Both the position numbers and the translations under genes were made by a program. From Methylotuvimicrobium sp. KM2 (lineage in GTDB: Bacteria > Pseudomonadota > Gammaproteobacteria > Methylococcales > Methylomonadaceae), in NCBI RefSeq assembly GCF_038051925.1, contig NZ_CP150634.1:4938977-5002976 (forward strand): DNA of 64,000 nt, given 5' to 3'. Positions 8,990-18,659 of this stretch are shown here, piece after piece. The notes below the pieces were generated by a model that did no database searches, was not told the DNA's origin, and saw nothing but the letters and a program-made list of their open reading frames with translations. The stretch's first letter is position 1; every line of letters begins with the position of its first letter.

Positions 8990-9150
8990 ATACTTCGCAC
9001 GGCCACATTTGCGGCTTTCTGACGCGTTCTTTTGTCCGATAGCTGCGTTGCGAAAACAGTTACATAGCTTGCTATGCGCCTGTTTTCGCGTTTTGCTACC
9101 GAACAAAATAACATTGCCATTAAAACCGCAAATATGACCATGCGAAGTAT
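8990..9150. repeat. MITE-like palindromic element, ATACTTCGC family (copy 1)
   Basis: 161 bp with imperfect terminal inverted repeats beginning ATACTTCGC...(A/G)TTTGCGG at the left and CCGCAAATATGACC...GCGAAGTAT at the right (about 22 of 25 positions pair). Inside are GCGAAAACAG / CTGTTTTCGC arms around TTACATAGCTTGCTATGCGC. A second copy lies at 40314-40520 with an extra segment of about 45 bp. It encodes no protein. The right terminal repeat contains the start codon of the next gene. Confidence 0.8.
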
Positions 9151-10054
9151 ATTACTAACAGGCGGCACCGGCTTTATCGGAACTCTTTTGACCAGACAAT
9201 TGAGCGGCCAGGGTCATCAACTAACGGTACTTAGCCGAAATCCCGAACGCGTTCCGTTAATTTGCGGCCCCGGCACAAAAGGCCTGGACAACCTCGACAA
9301 CATCACTCCGGACCAACGATTCGACGCGGTCATTAATCTGGCCGGCGCGCCAATTTTCGACAAACGATGGACCGAGGCGCAAAAACGCATTATATGGGAT
9401 AGCCGGGTCTTATTGACGGATCGTTTGTTTGAAACGCTGGAACGATTGGCCGTAAAACCGGAAGTCTTGATAAGCGGTTCGGCGATTGGCTATTACGGCA
9501 ATCAAGGCGACACGGTTATCGATGAAGAAACGGCTGCCAAGGACGATTTTTCACATCGTTTATGCTCGGCCTGGGAAAACAGTGCGCTTCAAGCCGAGCA
9601 ACTCGATATCAGAGTTTGTTTAATACGAACCGGTTTGGTGCTAGGTCACGGAGGAGGGCTACTACAACGGATGCTCTTACCCTTCAAGCTTGGCCTGGGC
9701 GGTAGAATCGGTCCCGGCACCCAATGGATGTCTTGGATACACCGGCAAGATTGGATCAACATCGCCTGCGCAATGTTGAACGACGACTCGATGCGCGGCC
9801 CGTACAATGCTACGGCACCTAAGCCCGTTACCAATCGCGAGTTCACAGAAACGCTGGCCGCCAGCTTGAAACGTCCTGCCTTACTGCCGATTCCCGCTTG
9901 GGCTTTGAAGCTACTGCTCGGTGAAATGTCGGAACTATTGCTTGGCAGCCAACGCGTCATGCCATTAAGACTCATTAATGAACTAGGCTTCAGTTTTGAA
10001 TATAACGACTTGCAATCGGCGCTTAACGAGGCCTTGTCACCCCACCGTGATTGA
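9140..10054 (+). CDS. TIGR01777 family NAD(P)-binding epimerase/SDR (YfcH-like)
   Basis: 304 aa from the ATG at 9140 (MRSILLTGGTGFIG). The Gly-rich Rossmann motif TGGTGFIG starts at residue 8, an extended-SDR 'SGSAIGYYG' holds the active Tyr, and a C-terminal DUF1731-type segment is present ('LLPIPAWALKLLLGEMSELLLGSQRV'). The family is NAD(P)-dependent with no settled substrate. An open frame extends upstream to 9074, but that part is the repeat at 8990-9150 translated, and family members start at the beta-strand before TGG, so 9140 (or 9134) is the likely start. No clear SD precedes it. Confidence 0.88.
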   Translation: MRSILLTGGTGFIGTLLTRQLSGQGHQLTVLSRNPERVPLICGPGTKGLDNLDNITPDQRFDAVINLAGAPIFDKRWTEAQKRIIWDSRVLLTDRLFETLERLAVKPEVLISGSAIGYYGNQGDTVIDEETAAKDDFSHRLCSAWENSALQAEQLDIRVCLIRTGLVLGHGGGLLQRMLLPFKLGLGGRIGPGTQWMSWIHRQDWINIACAMLNDDSMRGPYNATAPKPVTNREFTETLAASLKRPALLPIPAWALKLLLGEMSELLLGSQRVMPLRLINELGFSFEYNDLQSALNEALSPHRD

Positions 10055-10184
10055 ATACTCTCTTTTGATCGAGAAACTATCTAAGAATACTAAGTTATTT
10101 CAATTGCTTATAATTCCCATGTACATCACTAAGCAGGCTGGGGTTTGCAACCCCGTCCTAAACGTTTCGTCATACCGCACCGCT

Positions 10185-10336
10185 TTACCCAGCTTTAACA
10201 AGTGATGTGCCTACCGCCTATGCTATTGAAATAAAATAATTAAAAATCATGCCAAATTTAACTTTGCAGTGCCATTAAATTAATTATTAAATATTTATCA
10301 ATTACTTATTGACGCTAAATGTTAAGGCTGGGTTAA
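10185..10336. repeat. palindromic dispersed repeat, GTTAACCCAGCC family (copy 2)
   Basis: Arms TTTACCCAGCTTTAACA (10185-10201) and TAAATGTTAAGGCTGGGTTA (10317-10335) match the pair at 1328-1439. A separate hairpin GGGGTTTGCAACCCC is at 10140-10154. The 10055-10414 gap between converging genes otherwise shows no gene. Confidence 0.6.
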
Positions 10337-10414
10337 TATTTCGCAAGCCTCCCGAGCCTAAAAATGGTACGCGAAGCGCACCTGCGACTCGTTTGAGCTT
10401 TTAACCTATCAGCC

Positions 10415-12433
10415 TTATTTAACGCGCATACCCGGCACAGCCCCTTGATCCGGACTCAGTAACCAAATGTCCTTGCCGCCGGGCCCGGCCGCCAGCACCA
10501 TGCCTTCGGATAGGCCGAAACGCATTTTTCTCGGTTTTAAATTGGCGACGACCAGCGTTAATTTGTTGACCAAGTCTTCCGGTGCGTAGGCCGATTTGAT
10601 GCCGGCAAAGATATTGCGTGTTTCATCGCCGATATCGACGGTCAATTGCAACAACTTGTCCGCGCCTTCGACATGTTCTGCTTTGACGATGCGCGCGATA
10701 CGAAGATCCAGTTTGGCAAAATCGTCGAACTCGATAGCCTCGGCGATCGGGTCGAAATGTTTCGGTTTCGGCTCCTCGGTTTTTTGCAGGTTTTCCTTTG
10801 AGGCTTCGACCACCGCAGCGATCTTGTCCGAATCGACACGAGTCATCAACGGTCGGAACACATCGACCTGATGATCGAGCAACGGCTCGGCTTTATCCGG
10901 CCAGGCCTCCGGTTCCAAGTTCAGAAAAATCTCGGCTTGATGCGCCATCGCCGGCACGACCGGCTTTAAATAGGCGATCAGTAATCTAAACAAGTTGATG
11001 CCCATCGAGCAGACTTCATGCAGCTCCGCGTCTCGACCTTCCTCTTTCGCGATCAGCCAGGGTTTTTTCTCGTCTATATACTGATTGGCGCGATCTGCGA
11101 GCGCCATGATTTCACGCATTGCCTTACCGAATTCCCGCGTTTCATAACAACGTGCAATACCTTCATTAGCCTCGATGAAATAATCAAACAGGTCCGGCTC
11201 CGAACAATGTTTCGAGAGCATACCGTCGAAACGTTTATGAATAAAACCGGCGCAACGGCTGGCGATATTAACGACTTTACCGACTAGGTCGGAATTGACG
11301 CGCTGAGTAAAATCGTCGAAATTTAAATCGATATCGTCGACGCCGGAACCGAGTTTCGCGGCAAAATAATAACGCAGATATTCCGGGTTCAGGTGGTCGA
11401 GATAGGTGCGCGCTTTAATGAAAGTGCCGCGCGATTTGGACATCTTTTCGCCGTTAACGGTCAAAAAACCATGCGCGAAGATTGCGCTCGGCGTTCTAAA
11501 GCCTGATCCCTTCAACATTGCCGGCCAAAACAATGCGTGAAAATAAATGATGTCCTTGCCGATGAAATGATAAAGCTCGGCATCGCTTTCCTCGGCCCAG
11601 AAATCGTCGAAATTCAAGTCTTCCTCGCGCTCGCATAGATTTTTGAAACTAGCCATGTATCCGATTGGCGCATCGAGCCAGACATAGAAATATTTGCCTG
11701 GCGCATCCGGTATTTCGAAGCCGAAATACGGCGCGTCACGCGAGATATCCCATTCCTGCAGACCGTTTTCGAGCCATTCGTTCATTTTGTTGCCGACTTC
11801 ATTCTGTAAATGGCCTTCGGCGATCCATTCTCGCAACATGTTCTCGAAATCCGGTAACTTGAAGAAATAATGCAGCGATTCTTTTTCGATCGGTTTTTCG
11901 CCGGAAACGACCGATACGGCATTTTTCAATTCGGTCGGCGAATAGGTCGCGCCGCACGCCTCACAGCTGTCACCGTACTGATCCTTTGCGCCGCATTTCG
12001 GACAATCGCCCTTAATGAAGCGATCAGGTAAAAACATGTTTTTGACCGGATCGAAAGCCTGCGTGATGCTACGCGATGAGATATGCCCGCCCTCGCGCAA
12101 ACGTCTATAGATCAACTCGGCAAGCGACTTGTTTTCTTCAGAGTGCGTACTATGAAAATTGTCGAACGCAACGCCGAATTCGGTAAAATCGGCCAAATGC
12201 TCTTCGGCGGAGCGGGCGATTAATTGTTCGGGCGTGATGCCTTCGCTGTCGGCCCTAAGCATGATCGGCGTACCGTGCGTATCGTCGGCACAGACAAAAT
12301 AGCATTGCTGATGCCGTTGTTTCTGAAACCGTACCCAAATATCGGTTTGAATATATTCGACCATGTGTCCTAAATGAATCGGACCATTGGCATAAGGTAG
12401 AGCACTGGTAACAAGAATTTTTCTGTCTGACAT
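10415..12433 (-). CDS. metG: methionyl-tRNA synthetase
   Basis: 672 aa from ATG 12433 (MSDRKILVTSALPYANG). An in-frame upstream ATG at 12490 would add 19 non-conserved residues and is rejected. HLGH (20-23) and KMSKS (330-334) form the class I ATP site. Zinc-knuckle cysteines are at 144, 147, 157 and 160. The C-terminal EMAP/Trbp111 tRNA-binding domain begins near residue 570 ('FDDFAKLDLRIARI'). Loads Met on initiator and elongator tRNA. Monocistronic. Confidence 0.97.
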   Translation of the reverse strand: MSDRKILVTSALPYANGPIHLGHMVEYIQTDIWVRFQKQRHQQCYFVCADDTHGTPIMLRADSEGITPEQLIARSAEEHLADFTEFGVAFDNFHSTHSEENKSLAELIYRRLREGGHISSRSITQAFDPVKNMFLPDRFIKGDCPKCGAKDQYGDSCEACGATYSPTELKNAVSVVSGEKPIEKESLHYFFKLPDFENMLREWIAEGHLQNEVGNKMNEWLENGLQEWDISRDAPYFGFEIPDAPGKYFYVWLDAPIGYMASFKNLCEREEDLNFDDFWAEESDAELYHFIGKDIIYFHALFWPAMLKGSGFRTPSAIFAHGFLTVNGEKMSKSRGTFIKARTYLDHLNPEYLRYYFAAKLGSGVDDIDLNFDDFTQRVNSDLVGKVVNIASRCAGFIHKRFDGMLSKHCSEPDLFDYFIEANEGIARCYETREFGKAMREIMALADRANQYIDEKKPWLIAKEEGRDAELHEVCSMGINLFRLLIAYLKPVVPAMAHQAEIFLNLEPEAWPDKAEPLLDHQVDVFRPLMTRVDSDKIAAVVEASKENLQKTEEPKPKHFDPIAEAIEFDDFAKLDLRIARIVKAEHVEGADKLLQLTVDIGDETRNIFAGIKSAYAPEDLVNKLTLVVANLKPRKMRFGLSEGMVLAAGPGGKDIWLLSPDQGAVPGMRVK

Positions 12434-12592
12434 GGCTTTAACCGGCGAAAATATGATGGGAAAAAACACGCTATTATGACATAAAACCACATTTTATTGG
12501 GACTCGCTAAACAACGATAACCGATAGCTTACCAATGCATTGACTTTCAATATCCTGATGGATGAAAAACGGAGAAGGGCAGGCTTTTACTG

Positions 12593-13069
12593 TGAAAGTT
12601 CGCAATTCCTCTGGTGAAGCAGAGCGTGGGAACGAGAAATATGAAAAACAATGTCGGTTCCGAGGAGGGTGCGGTTGCTCGATCGGCAGGCGTCGGCGGC
12701 AAGGACAGCCGCCGTCGAGCCTACAGGGACGTATTCACCCAGCACCTAAATTCCATAGTCCATTGGCTATGGTTAACTATCTTGGATATACCCATCGCAG
12801 ATCAAAATTCGGCACCAGGGTGTCCGTCAAAGGACGCCGTGAATACATCCCTGTAGGCTCTATGCCAGCTCCATGCTGGCAAAGCCTTTGCCGCACACCC
12901 TGGCGCCTCCTCAGGCACTGCCGAAATTTGAAGTGCGAAAGGTATAATTCATCCAGCACCTAAATAAGCCATGATTTTGAATCATTGCCAAAGACCTATG
13001 GAATTTAGGTGCTGGGTTCACGGCGTCCTGTCGGGCGAGTGACCGTACCCTCCCCACCAGAGAACTTTC
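12593..13069. repeat. large nested palindromic repeat (about 480 bp)
   Basis: Outer arms: GAAAGTTC...CTCTGGTG (12593-12615) pairs with CACCAGAGAACTTTC (13055-13069), GGAGGGTGCGG (from 12665) with CCGTACCCTCC (to 13053), and CCAGCACCTAAATTCCATAG (12739-12758) with its exact complement (12996-13015). A second inverted repeat is nested inside: 12717-12738 and 12839-12860 pair at 21 of 22 positions. Related fragments occur at 33374-33421 and 59927-59972. No gene is supported in 12434-13123. Confidence 0.75.
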
Positions 13070-13123
13070 ATTTGCCGGGGCGATGGCTAGACCTTCATGA
13101 ACGTTATTTTGAAACACGCTGCC

Positions 13124-14323
13124 TTAAGAACCAAATGACGCAACGCGCGTGCCTTCGTCTATCGTATCATCGGGATGGTCGATTACCTCCTCTCCGAGTA
13201 CGAGTCCTTCCAAAATTTCAGTCAATAAACCATTAGTCTGGCCTGTCCGTACCGATCTCAATCGAGCACGCCCATTTTCAACAACAAATACGGCCCTGCC
13301 GTCGTTGTGACGGAATAATGCATTACTGGCAACGGTCAGTGCATCTGGTTGTTCCCAAACGATGAATTTTGCTTCCACTCGGTAACCATCACCTAAGCGC
13401 CGCCAGATTTCTGAGGCAGAACGAATGTCCGCGATGACCACTACACGCTGCTCTTCGACTCCTAGCGCACTGATTTTAGTAAAGCCCGTCGGTTTGATGA
13501 TCCGCACGACGCCTTCGAGTATGTCATTGCCTCCCCAACGCTCCAATAATACACGCCCACCGGGTTCGATACGTATCGCATCATGAGATAACACCTCAAC
13601 TTCGATTTCCAGATTATGCGTATCGCCGACTTCCAACAACAAGTGTCCGGCAGGCACTACGCCGGCGCTTTTCTGTTCGATGTTTAAAACGCGTCCACCG
13701 ATAGGCGAGCGCACTTGTACGGTTTCAACCGGCTTTGAAGTATCCGCTACAGCCGAATAACGAAGCGCCGCTTGCGCTGCCTCTAAGTCAAAACGGGCCA
13801 CCTCGATTGCCGAATTAGCCGCTTGCGCCGCGGCTTTCAAGGCCAACATACGACTGCGTGCCTGGTCGAATTCCGAACGCGATATCAAACTACGCGATAT
13901 CAATTCTTCGCGGCGGCGAAATTCTACCGAAGCATGTTCGGCCTCGGCACGGGCTTGTCCGGCTGAAGCCTTGACACGCGCTAAGGCTGAGCGTGCCGCG
14001 GCAACTCGTGCTTCCGCTTCCGCTCGGCTGCGGGGGTCCAATACTGTCGGCGGCAAGGGATCGATCAAGGCCAGCGGTTGACCTAGCTCGACAACATCGC
14101 CAACTTCCAGATCGATGCGTCTAAGGTAACCCGCCACTGGCGCATAAAGCATGTAACGCTCTTTAACTCGTGTTTTGCCTTCTTCTTCTATAATAATCCG
14201 CAACGGCCTGCGCGCAACGATGCTCGTTTCGACCAATACCGGTCTAGGCCAGAAACCCCATGCAATCGCCAGTATAACAAGCGCCATTAGTGCCGATATC
14301 CCTACAAAACGTCCTGACGGCAT
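13124..14323 (-). CDS. HlyD/RND-type periplasmic adaptor (membrane fusion protein)
   Basis: 399 aa. One N-terminal membrane anchor (residues 7-24) precedes a lipoyl/barrel-sandwich half ('YMLYAPVAGYLRRIDLEVGDVV'), a coiled-coil hairpin (about residues 90-200, rich in A, R and E), the second lipoyl half ('VRSPIGGRVLNIEQKSAGVV') and a beta-barrel. Such adaptors link an inner-membrane ABC pump to an outer-membrane channel. Last gene of a three-gene minus-strand operon, 4 bp after the permease. No outer-membrane TolC gene is nearby. Confidence 0.87.
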   Translation of the reverse strand: MPSGRFVGISALMALVILAIAWGFWPRPVLVETSIVARRPLRIIIEEEGKTRVKERYMLYAPVAGYLRRIDLEVGDVVELGQPLALIDPLPPTVLDPRSRAEAEARVAAARSALARVKASAGQARAEAEHASVEFRRREELISRSLISRSEFDQARSRMLALKAAAQAANSAIEVARFDLEAAQAALRYSAVADTSKPVETVQVRSPIGGRVLNIEQKSAGVVPAGHLLLEVGDTHNLEIEVEVLSHDAIRIEPGGRVLLERWGGNDILEGVVRIIKPTGFTKISALGVEEQRVVVIADIRSASEIWRRLGDGYRVEAKFIVWEQPDALTVASNALFRHNDGRAVFVVENGRARLRSVRTGQTNGLLTEILEGLVLGEEVIDHPDDTIDEGTRVASFGS

Positions 14324-14327
14324 TACT

Positions 14328-16694
14328 TTACTCCCGTGTTTTTAATACTTCGATAAGATCGAGACGACTCAACTGCCGCCAGATCAACGCAGCAGTTACT
14401 GCAAAGGAAATCAACACGATGGAAGCCGCTAAAGCATAAGTCGACGGAACTACGATCATCGGAATGCGGTAAAGATCGGATGAAAATGACTTTGCAATGT
14501 AACTCGACAGACCGATTCCAACCAGAAAACCGGGAGGAATGGCCGCTAGGGTCAGCAAGCCTATTTCACCCAGCAAGATGTAACCGACTTCGGCGCGGGT
14601 AAAACCCAATACTCGTAACGAGGCAAGCTCCCGACTTCGTTCCGAAAATGCGATACGGGCCGAATTATACACGACGCCAAAAGCGACAAAGGCGCCCAGC
14701 AGGGCAGTGATAAAGGAAAACCATAGAATCGTTTTTTCCATCATTTCATTGAACTGTTCGATTGCCGTATCGCGAACGATGGTTCCAGCAACGCGCGGCA
14801 TGTCTCGAAGTTGATGATAGAGGTTGATTTGATATTCGGGATCCACAGACAATCGTACACCGGAAATTGCGGGTCCTTCATGCATCAAACGGTTGAGTGT
14901 CGAGCGATTCATATATGCATTGACACCAAGATATTGCCGTGAAGTACCTACGACAGGGACCTTAAATTCAAACCTATTGCCCTCAAGAACTTCAATCGTC
15001 AGTAATTGACCGGGCTTGATTTGGAGAATCTGCGTTGCCAGGTAATCGGACAATATAATTCCTTCCTCGGGAATATCGATAGACTCAAGCGATGGGTTCA
15101 ATATCCGCTGCAGTTCCCCGCCGGGTTCTATGCCGTCGACTTTAAAACGGTAACTGCGATTGCCGTGTATCAGACGAGCGGAAACGGATCGGAAGCCTTC
15201 AATATGATTCACTCCTTCTAATGCTCCTAACGAATAGAGCGCACGATACGATGTCGGATCGTTGAACATGACGGTTAAATCTTCACGGCTACTCAAGCCA
15301 TACTGCACTTCGATAATCCAATTGATTGCATCCCGTTGAAAATTGGTCATCATCAAAATACCGCATGCGGCTGCGATACCCAATATCGTTAATCCTGCCT
15401 TGACGGGCTGCCGCGCGATGTGGCGAATTATCATACGCGACGGTTCGTCAAGATGTTTTTGTAAGCCGATACGCTCGATAAGCGTAGCTCGGTAGTTTAG
15501 AGGCGGTTCCGGGCGCATACCTTCCGCGGGCGGAAGCTGAGCGGCTCGCCGAACGGCAAAAGCTGTACCTGCCAGCGCTGCAAATAGGGTAACAAACACG
15601 GCTTGCGACATGACAGCAGGGTTCAATATGAAATGAAGATAGGGAAAACTATAAAGCTGTTGATACATGCTGCATAAGGCGTCTGCAAACCAAAGCCCGA
15701 GTGCGACTCCTAACACTATCCCAAAAAATGTTATGCTTATAACCAATTTGATATAGTGCGCTGCAATTTGCGATGTTGCATAACCGAATGCCTTCAGTGT
15801 CGCAATTTGTTCACGCTCTGTTGACACCAATCGACTGATGACGATATTCAATAGAAACGTCGCCACGCTCAAAAAAATCACTGGAAAAATGGTTGCCATG
15901 ATTTCAAGGGCATGCAATTCATCGGTAATGAATCGATGACTGAACTGATCTTTACGACTGTAAGCGCCTAACCCGCCATAACGAGCAAGAATAAGATCGA
16001 TTCCATCAATAACATCGCGCTCGGATGCACCCGACTGAAGCGAAAAAATTACATTGTTGAAAGCACCATCCATATCGTAGGCTGTAGCAAGCGCCTTACG
16101 GCTCATCCATAAAATGCCGTAACGTTGATAATCCGGAAATAGTCCTCCCGGCGGAATCGCATACATATACTCTGGCGTTAAAACAATGCCGGTAATATTA
16201 AGACGTTTGCGATGTCCTCGGATAATCACCACGATACGATCACCCGGCTTTAAACGATGCGCATCGGCAAAGGCTTCGCTAATCGCCACTTCGTTTCCGG
16301 GACCTGCCACCGGCAATCGTCCGCGCCGCACATATGGCACATTGAGCCGAGGCGCACCAAAATCGGGTAATGAAACAATGCGGCCGGTAATGGGATCGTC
16401 GAAACCTTCTACCTGGATATTAATAGCCGCCACGACGCGAGTTTCGACTTGGTTGATGCCCGGCAATTCCTCGAAACGCTGCGCCACTGCTTCGGGAGCC
16501 CGTACCAAACTTACGAATACTTCGGCGAAACGTTGATTAATGTAGTAACTCGTTTGAGTTAATTTGAGCGATTCGTAGGTAACCCGCGACATTATAAAAG
16601 TCGAGATACCGCCGATGATGACCAGAGAAATGGCCAAAGTCATACCTCGCATCAGCCAAAGATCGCGTAGTAATTTGCGGTTGAGCGCCCGCAT
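14328..16694 (-). CDS. ABC transporter permease, FtsX/MacB type (duplicated FtsX domain)
   Basis: 788 aa. An N-terminal helix (about residues 18-36) and a large extracytoplasmic MacB_PCD-like domain are followed by three helices (FtsX 1, about 265-385), a second extracytoplasmic domain and a second three-helix set (about 670-780). Two FtsX units in one chain is the LolC/E-like or 'DevC fused' layout of exporters that move lipophilic substrates by mechanotransmission. Starts inside the ATPase stop codon (TAATG, 1-nt overlap). Confidence 0.88.
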   Translation of the reverse strand: MRALNRKLLRDLWLMRGMTLAISLVIIGGISTFIMSRVTYESLKLTQTSYYINQRFAEVFVSLVRAPEAVAQRFEELPGINQVETRVVAAINIQVEGFDDPITGRIVSLPDFGAPRLNVPYVRRGRLPVAGPGNEVAISEAFADAHRLKPGDRIVVIIRGHRKRLNITGIVLTPEYMYAIPPGGLFPDYQRYGILWMSRKALATAYDMDGAFNNVIFSLQSGASERDVIDGIDLILARYGGLGAYSRKDQFSHRFITDELHALEIMATIFPVIFLSVATFLLNIVISRLVSTEREQIATLKAFGYATSQIAAHYIKLVISITFFGIVLGVALGLWFADALCSMYQQLYSFPYLHFILNPAVMSQAVFVTLFAALAGTAFAVRRAAQLPPAEGMRPEPPLNYRATLIERIGLQKHLDEPSRMIIRHIARQPVKAGLTILGIAAACGILMMTNFQRDAINWIIEVQYGLSSREDLTVMFNDPTSYRALYSLGALEGVNHIEGFRSVSARLIHGNRSYRFKVDGIEPGGELQRILNPSLESIDIPEEGIILSDYLATQILQIKPGQLLTIEVLEGNRFEFKVPVVGTSRQYLGVNAYMNRSTLNRLMHEGPAISGVRLSVDPEYQINLYHQLRDMPRVAGTIVRDTAIEQFNEMMEKTILWFSFITALLGAFVAFGVVYNSARIAFSERSRELASLRVLGFTRAEVGYILLGEIGLLTLAAIPPGFLVGIGLSSYIAKSFSSDLYRIPMIVVPSTYALAASIVLISFAVTAALIWRQLSRLDLIEVLKTRE

Positions 16695-17482
16695 TACCAG
16701 CTCAGTTCCGACGGCGATTTACGCGCTTGATTAAAGTCGGAACCTATAATACGACCATCGGCTAGCCGAATCACATGATGCGCCATTTCTGCAATGACTA
16801 TGTTGTGGGTGATAACCACTGCCGTGGTGCCGAGTTCACGATTTGCACGCTCGAGCGCTTCCAAAACAACGATTCCGGTCGATGAGTCGAGCGCGCCGGT
16901 CGGCTCGTCGCACAATAAGACAGAAGGATTTTTAGCAATGGCCCGAGCGATTGCAACCCGCTGCTGTTCTCCTCCGGAAAGTTGGGCCGGGAAATGATCC
17001 AACCGTTTACCCATGCCGACAAGCTCGAGCGCATCTTCCGGTGTCATCGGTTGTGAAGCAATCTCGGTGACCGCGGCAACATTTTCACGCGCGGTCAGGC
17101 TCGGAATTAAATTGTAAAACTGAAATACAAAGCCGACATGGTCGCGACGAAATGCGGTCAACTCTCTCTCATTGCCGACGGTAAGGTCTTTATCACTGTA
17201 TAGCACATGGCCGGAAGTCGCGGTATCCAGACCGCCTAGAATATTCATGAGCGTGGATTTTCCACTCCCCGATGCACCGAGTAATACGGCGAATTGGCCT
17301 CTATACAGATCAAGATCGACATTGCGCAATGCGACCACTTCGACTTCGCCCATACGATAAATTTTCGTGAGTCCGCGAGCCTGGAAAACAATTGGCGATT
17401 GTTCGACTATATCTTTACCGATCAATGCTTTTTTAACGTCTTCGTTCGAAAAGGATCGAAAAGATAGGCTTTTTTTCATCAT
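16694..17482 (-). CDS. ABC transporter ATP-binding protein (LolD/MacB-like)
   Basis: 262 aa. Walker A GASGSGKS 69-76, signature LSGGEQQR near 162-169, Walker B 'VLLCDEPTGALD', H-loop in 'VVITHN'. The 'DEPTGALDSSTG' motif is typical of the LolD/FtsE/MacB branch. Its N-terminus is about 30 residues longer than usual. First gene of the operon ATPase-permease-adaptor, probably a tripartite export system. Divergent from the PfkB gene across a 159-bp gap. Confidence 0.92.
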   Translation of the reverse strand: MMKKSLSFRSFSNEDVKKALIGKDIVEQSPIVFQARGLTKIYRMGEVEVVALRNVDLDLYRGQFAVLLGASGSGKSTLMNILGGLDTATSGHVLYSDKDLTVGNERELTAFRRDHVGFVFQFYNLIPSLTARENVAAVTEIASQPMTPEDALELVGMGKRLDHFPAQLSGGEQQRVAIARAIAKNPSVLLCDEPTGALDSSTGIVVLEALERANRELGTTAVVITHNIVIAEMAHHVIRLADGRIIGSDFNQARKSPSELSW

Positions 17483-17641
17483 CGAAAATAGATTGCATGT
17501 TTATTTGTAAAATATTATCGCATTAAAGTGTTTAAATAGAGATTATATAAAAGGCGTAATCTATGCTGAATTTCTCTATTGATCTACGATGCGTATAAAC
17601 TGCAACACTTGCCTCAGTAATAACTAGCATTTATTCCGCTT

Positions 17642-18532
17642 ATGAATCAACCTACGACTTGTATCGATGTCCTTTGCGCAGGACAAGCGACTTACGATTT
17701 GATTTTTTCGGTCCCGGCTCACCCCAACGCCGATGAAAAAGTGTTTGCCGACCGCTTTGCCGGCTGCGGTGGAGGGCCTGCCGCCAATGCCGCGATAGCG
17801 GTTGCCCGACTTGGTTTCAATGCGGCTTTTGCCGGTTATTTAGGCGATGACTTATTCGGTAACAAACATTGGCTAGAATTGCTCGATGATGGCGTCGATA
17901 CTCGTTTTATTATTAGAGGCAAGGCACCGACACCACTGTCGGCAATACTGGTCAAACCCGACGGCCGGCGGTCACTGATTAATTACAAAGGCGCAACCCG
18001 ACCCTTGCCCGCCAGTGCGATCGATTATTCGAACCTCGAAACCAAGGTCATGCTGTTCGACGGTCACGAACCGAATATTTCCTTACAATTGGCGCGCTAT
18101 GCAAGATACAACGGTATTCCGACCGTGCTCGACGCAGGCTCGGTACACGAGGGCAGCATCGGCTTATTGGACTTATCGGATTACTTGGTTGCTTCGGAAA
18201 AATTCGCGCGGCAATACGCCGGCGACATATCCGCCGCATTGAGGCGGCTAGCGGAAATATCACCGGCTGTCGTGATCACCTTGGGCGAAAACGGTTTGAT
18301 TTGGCAACGCGGTAATGAACAAGGCGAGCTGCCGGCCTATCCTGTGATCGCGATCGATAGCACAGGCGCCGGCGACGCTTTTCACGGCGCATTCGCCGCC
18401 GCATTGGCCGCAGGTCAAGACTGGCCGGATATTTTGAATTACGCCAGCGCGGCCGGTGCGCTATGTTGTACCAAGACCGGTGCCAGATCCGGATTACCGA
18501 CGCAGGAAGAAGTGCAAGATTTCTTACGTTAG
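17642..18532 (+). CDS. PfkB family sugar/nucleoside kinase
   Basis: 296 aa. N-terminal 'GGGPAANAAIAVARLG' (PfkB signature 1) and C-terminal 'DSTGAGDAFHGAF' (signature 2; anion hole GAGD 242-245 with catalytic D245). Ribokinase fold with ATP as donor; the substrate cannot be told from sequence. It lies 127 bp upstream of an oligopeptide-type ABC importer on the same strand, so it may act on the imported compound. That link is inference. Confidence 0.9.
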   Translation: MNQPTTCIDVLCAGQATYDLIFSVPAHPNADEKVFADRFAGCGGGPAANAAIAVARLGFNAAFAGYLGDDLFGNKHWLELLDDGVDTRFIIRGKAPTPLSAILVKPDGRRSLINYKGATRPLPASAIDYSNLETKVMLFDGHEPNISLQLARYARYNGIPTVLDAGSVHEGSIGLLDLSDYLVASEKFARQYAGDISAALRRLAEISPAVVITLGENGLIWQRGNEQGELPAYPVIAIDSTGAGDAFHGAFAAALAAGQDWPDILNYASAAGALCCTKTGARSGLPTQEEVQDFLR

Positions 18533-18659
18533 ATTTGCTTTATTTGTTATAGCTGGATAGCTGTTTGACATCGCTTTTTTTAAATCATAGCATGCCCGAA
18601 ATGCACAATCTCTGTGTCAAACGAATGCTTTCCATCCACTTTACCGATGCGAGCAGCAC

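Noticed and set aside
9074..9139. Upstream start of the epimerase frame at 9074
   Set aside because: The 22 extra codons are the palindromic repeat translated; the family begins at the strand before TGGTGFIG.
12562..12963. Rightward frame of 133 codons in the metG upstream region
   Set aside because: Entirely within the nested palindromic repeat; no SD and no domain.
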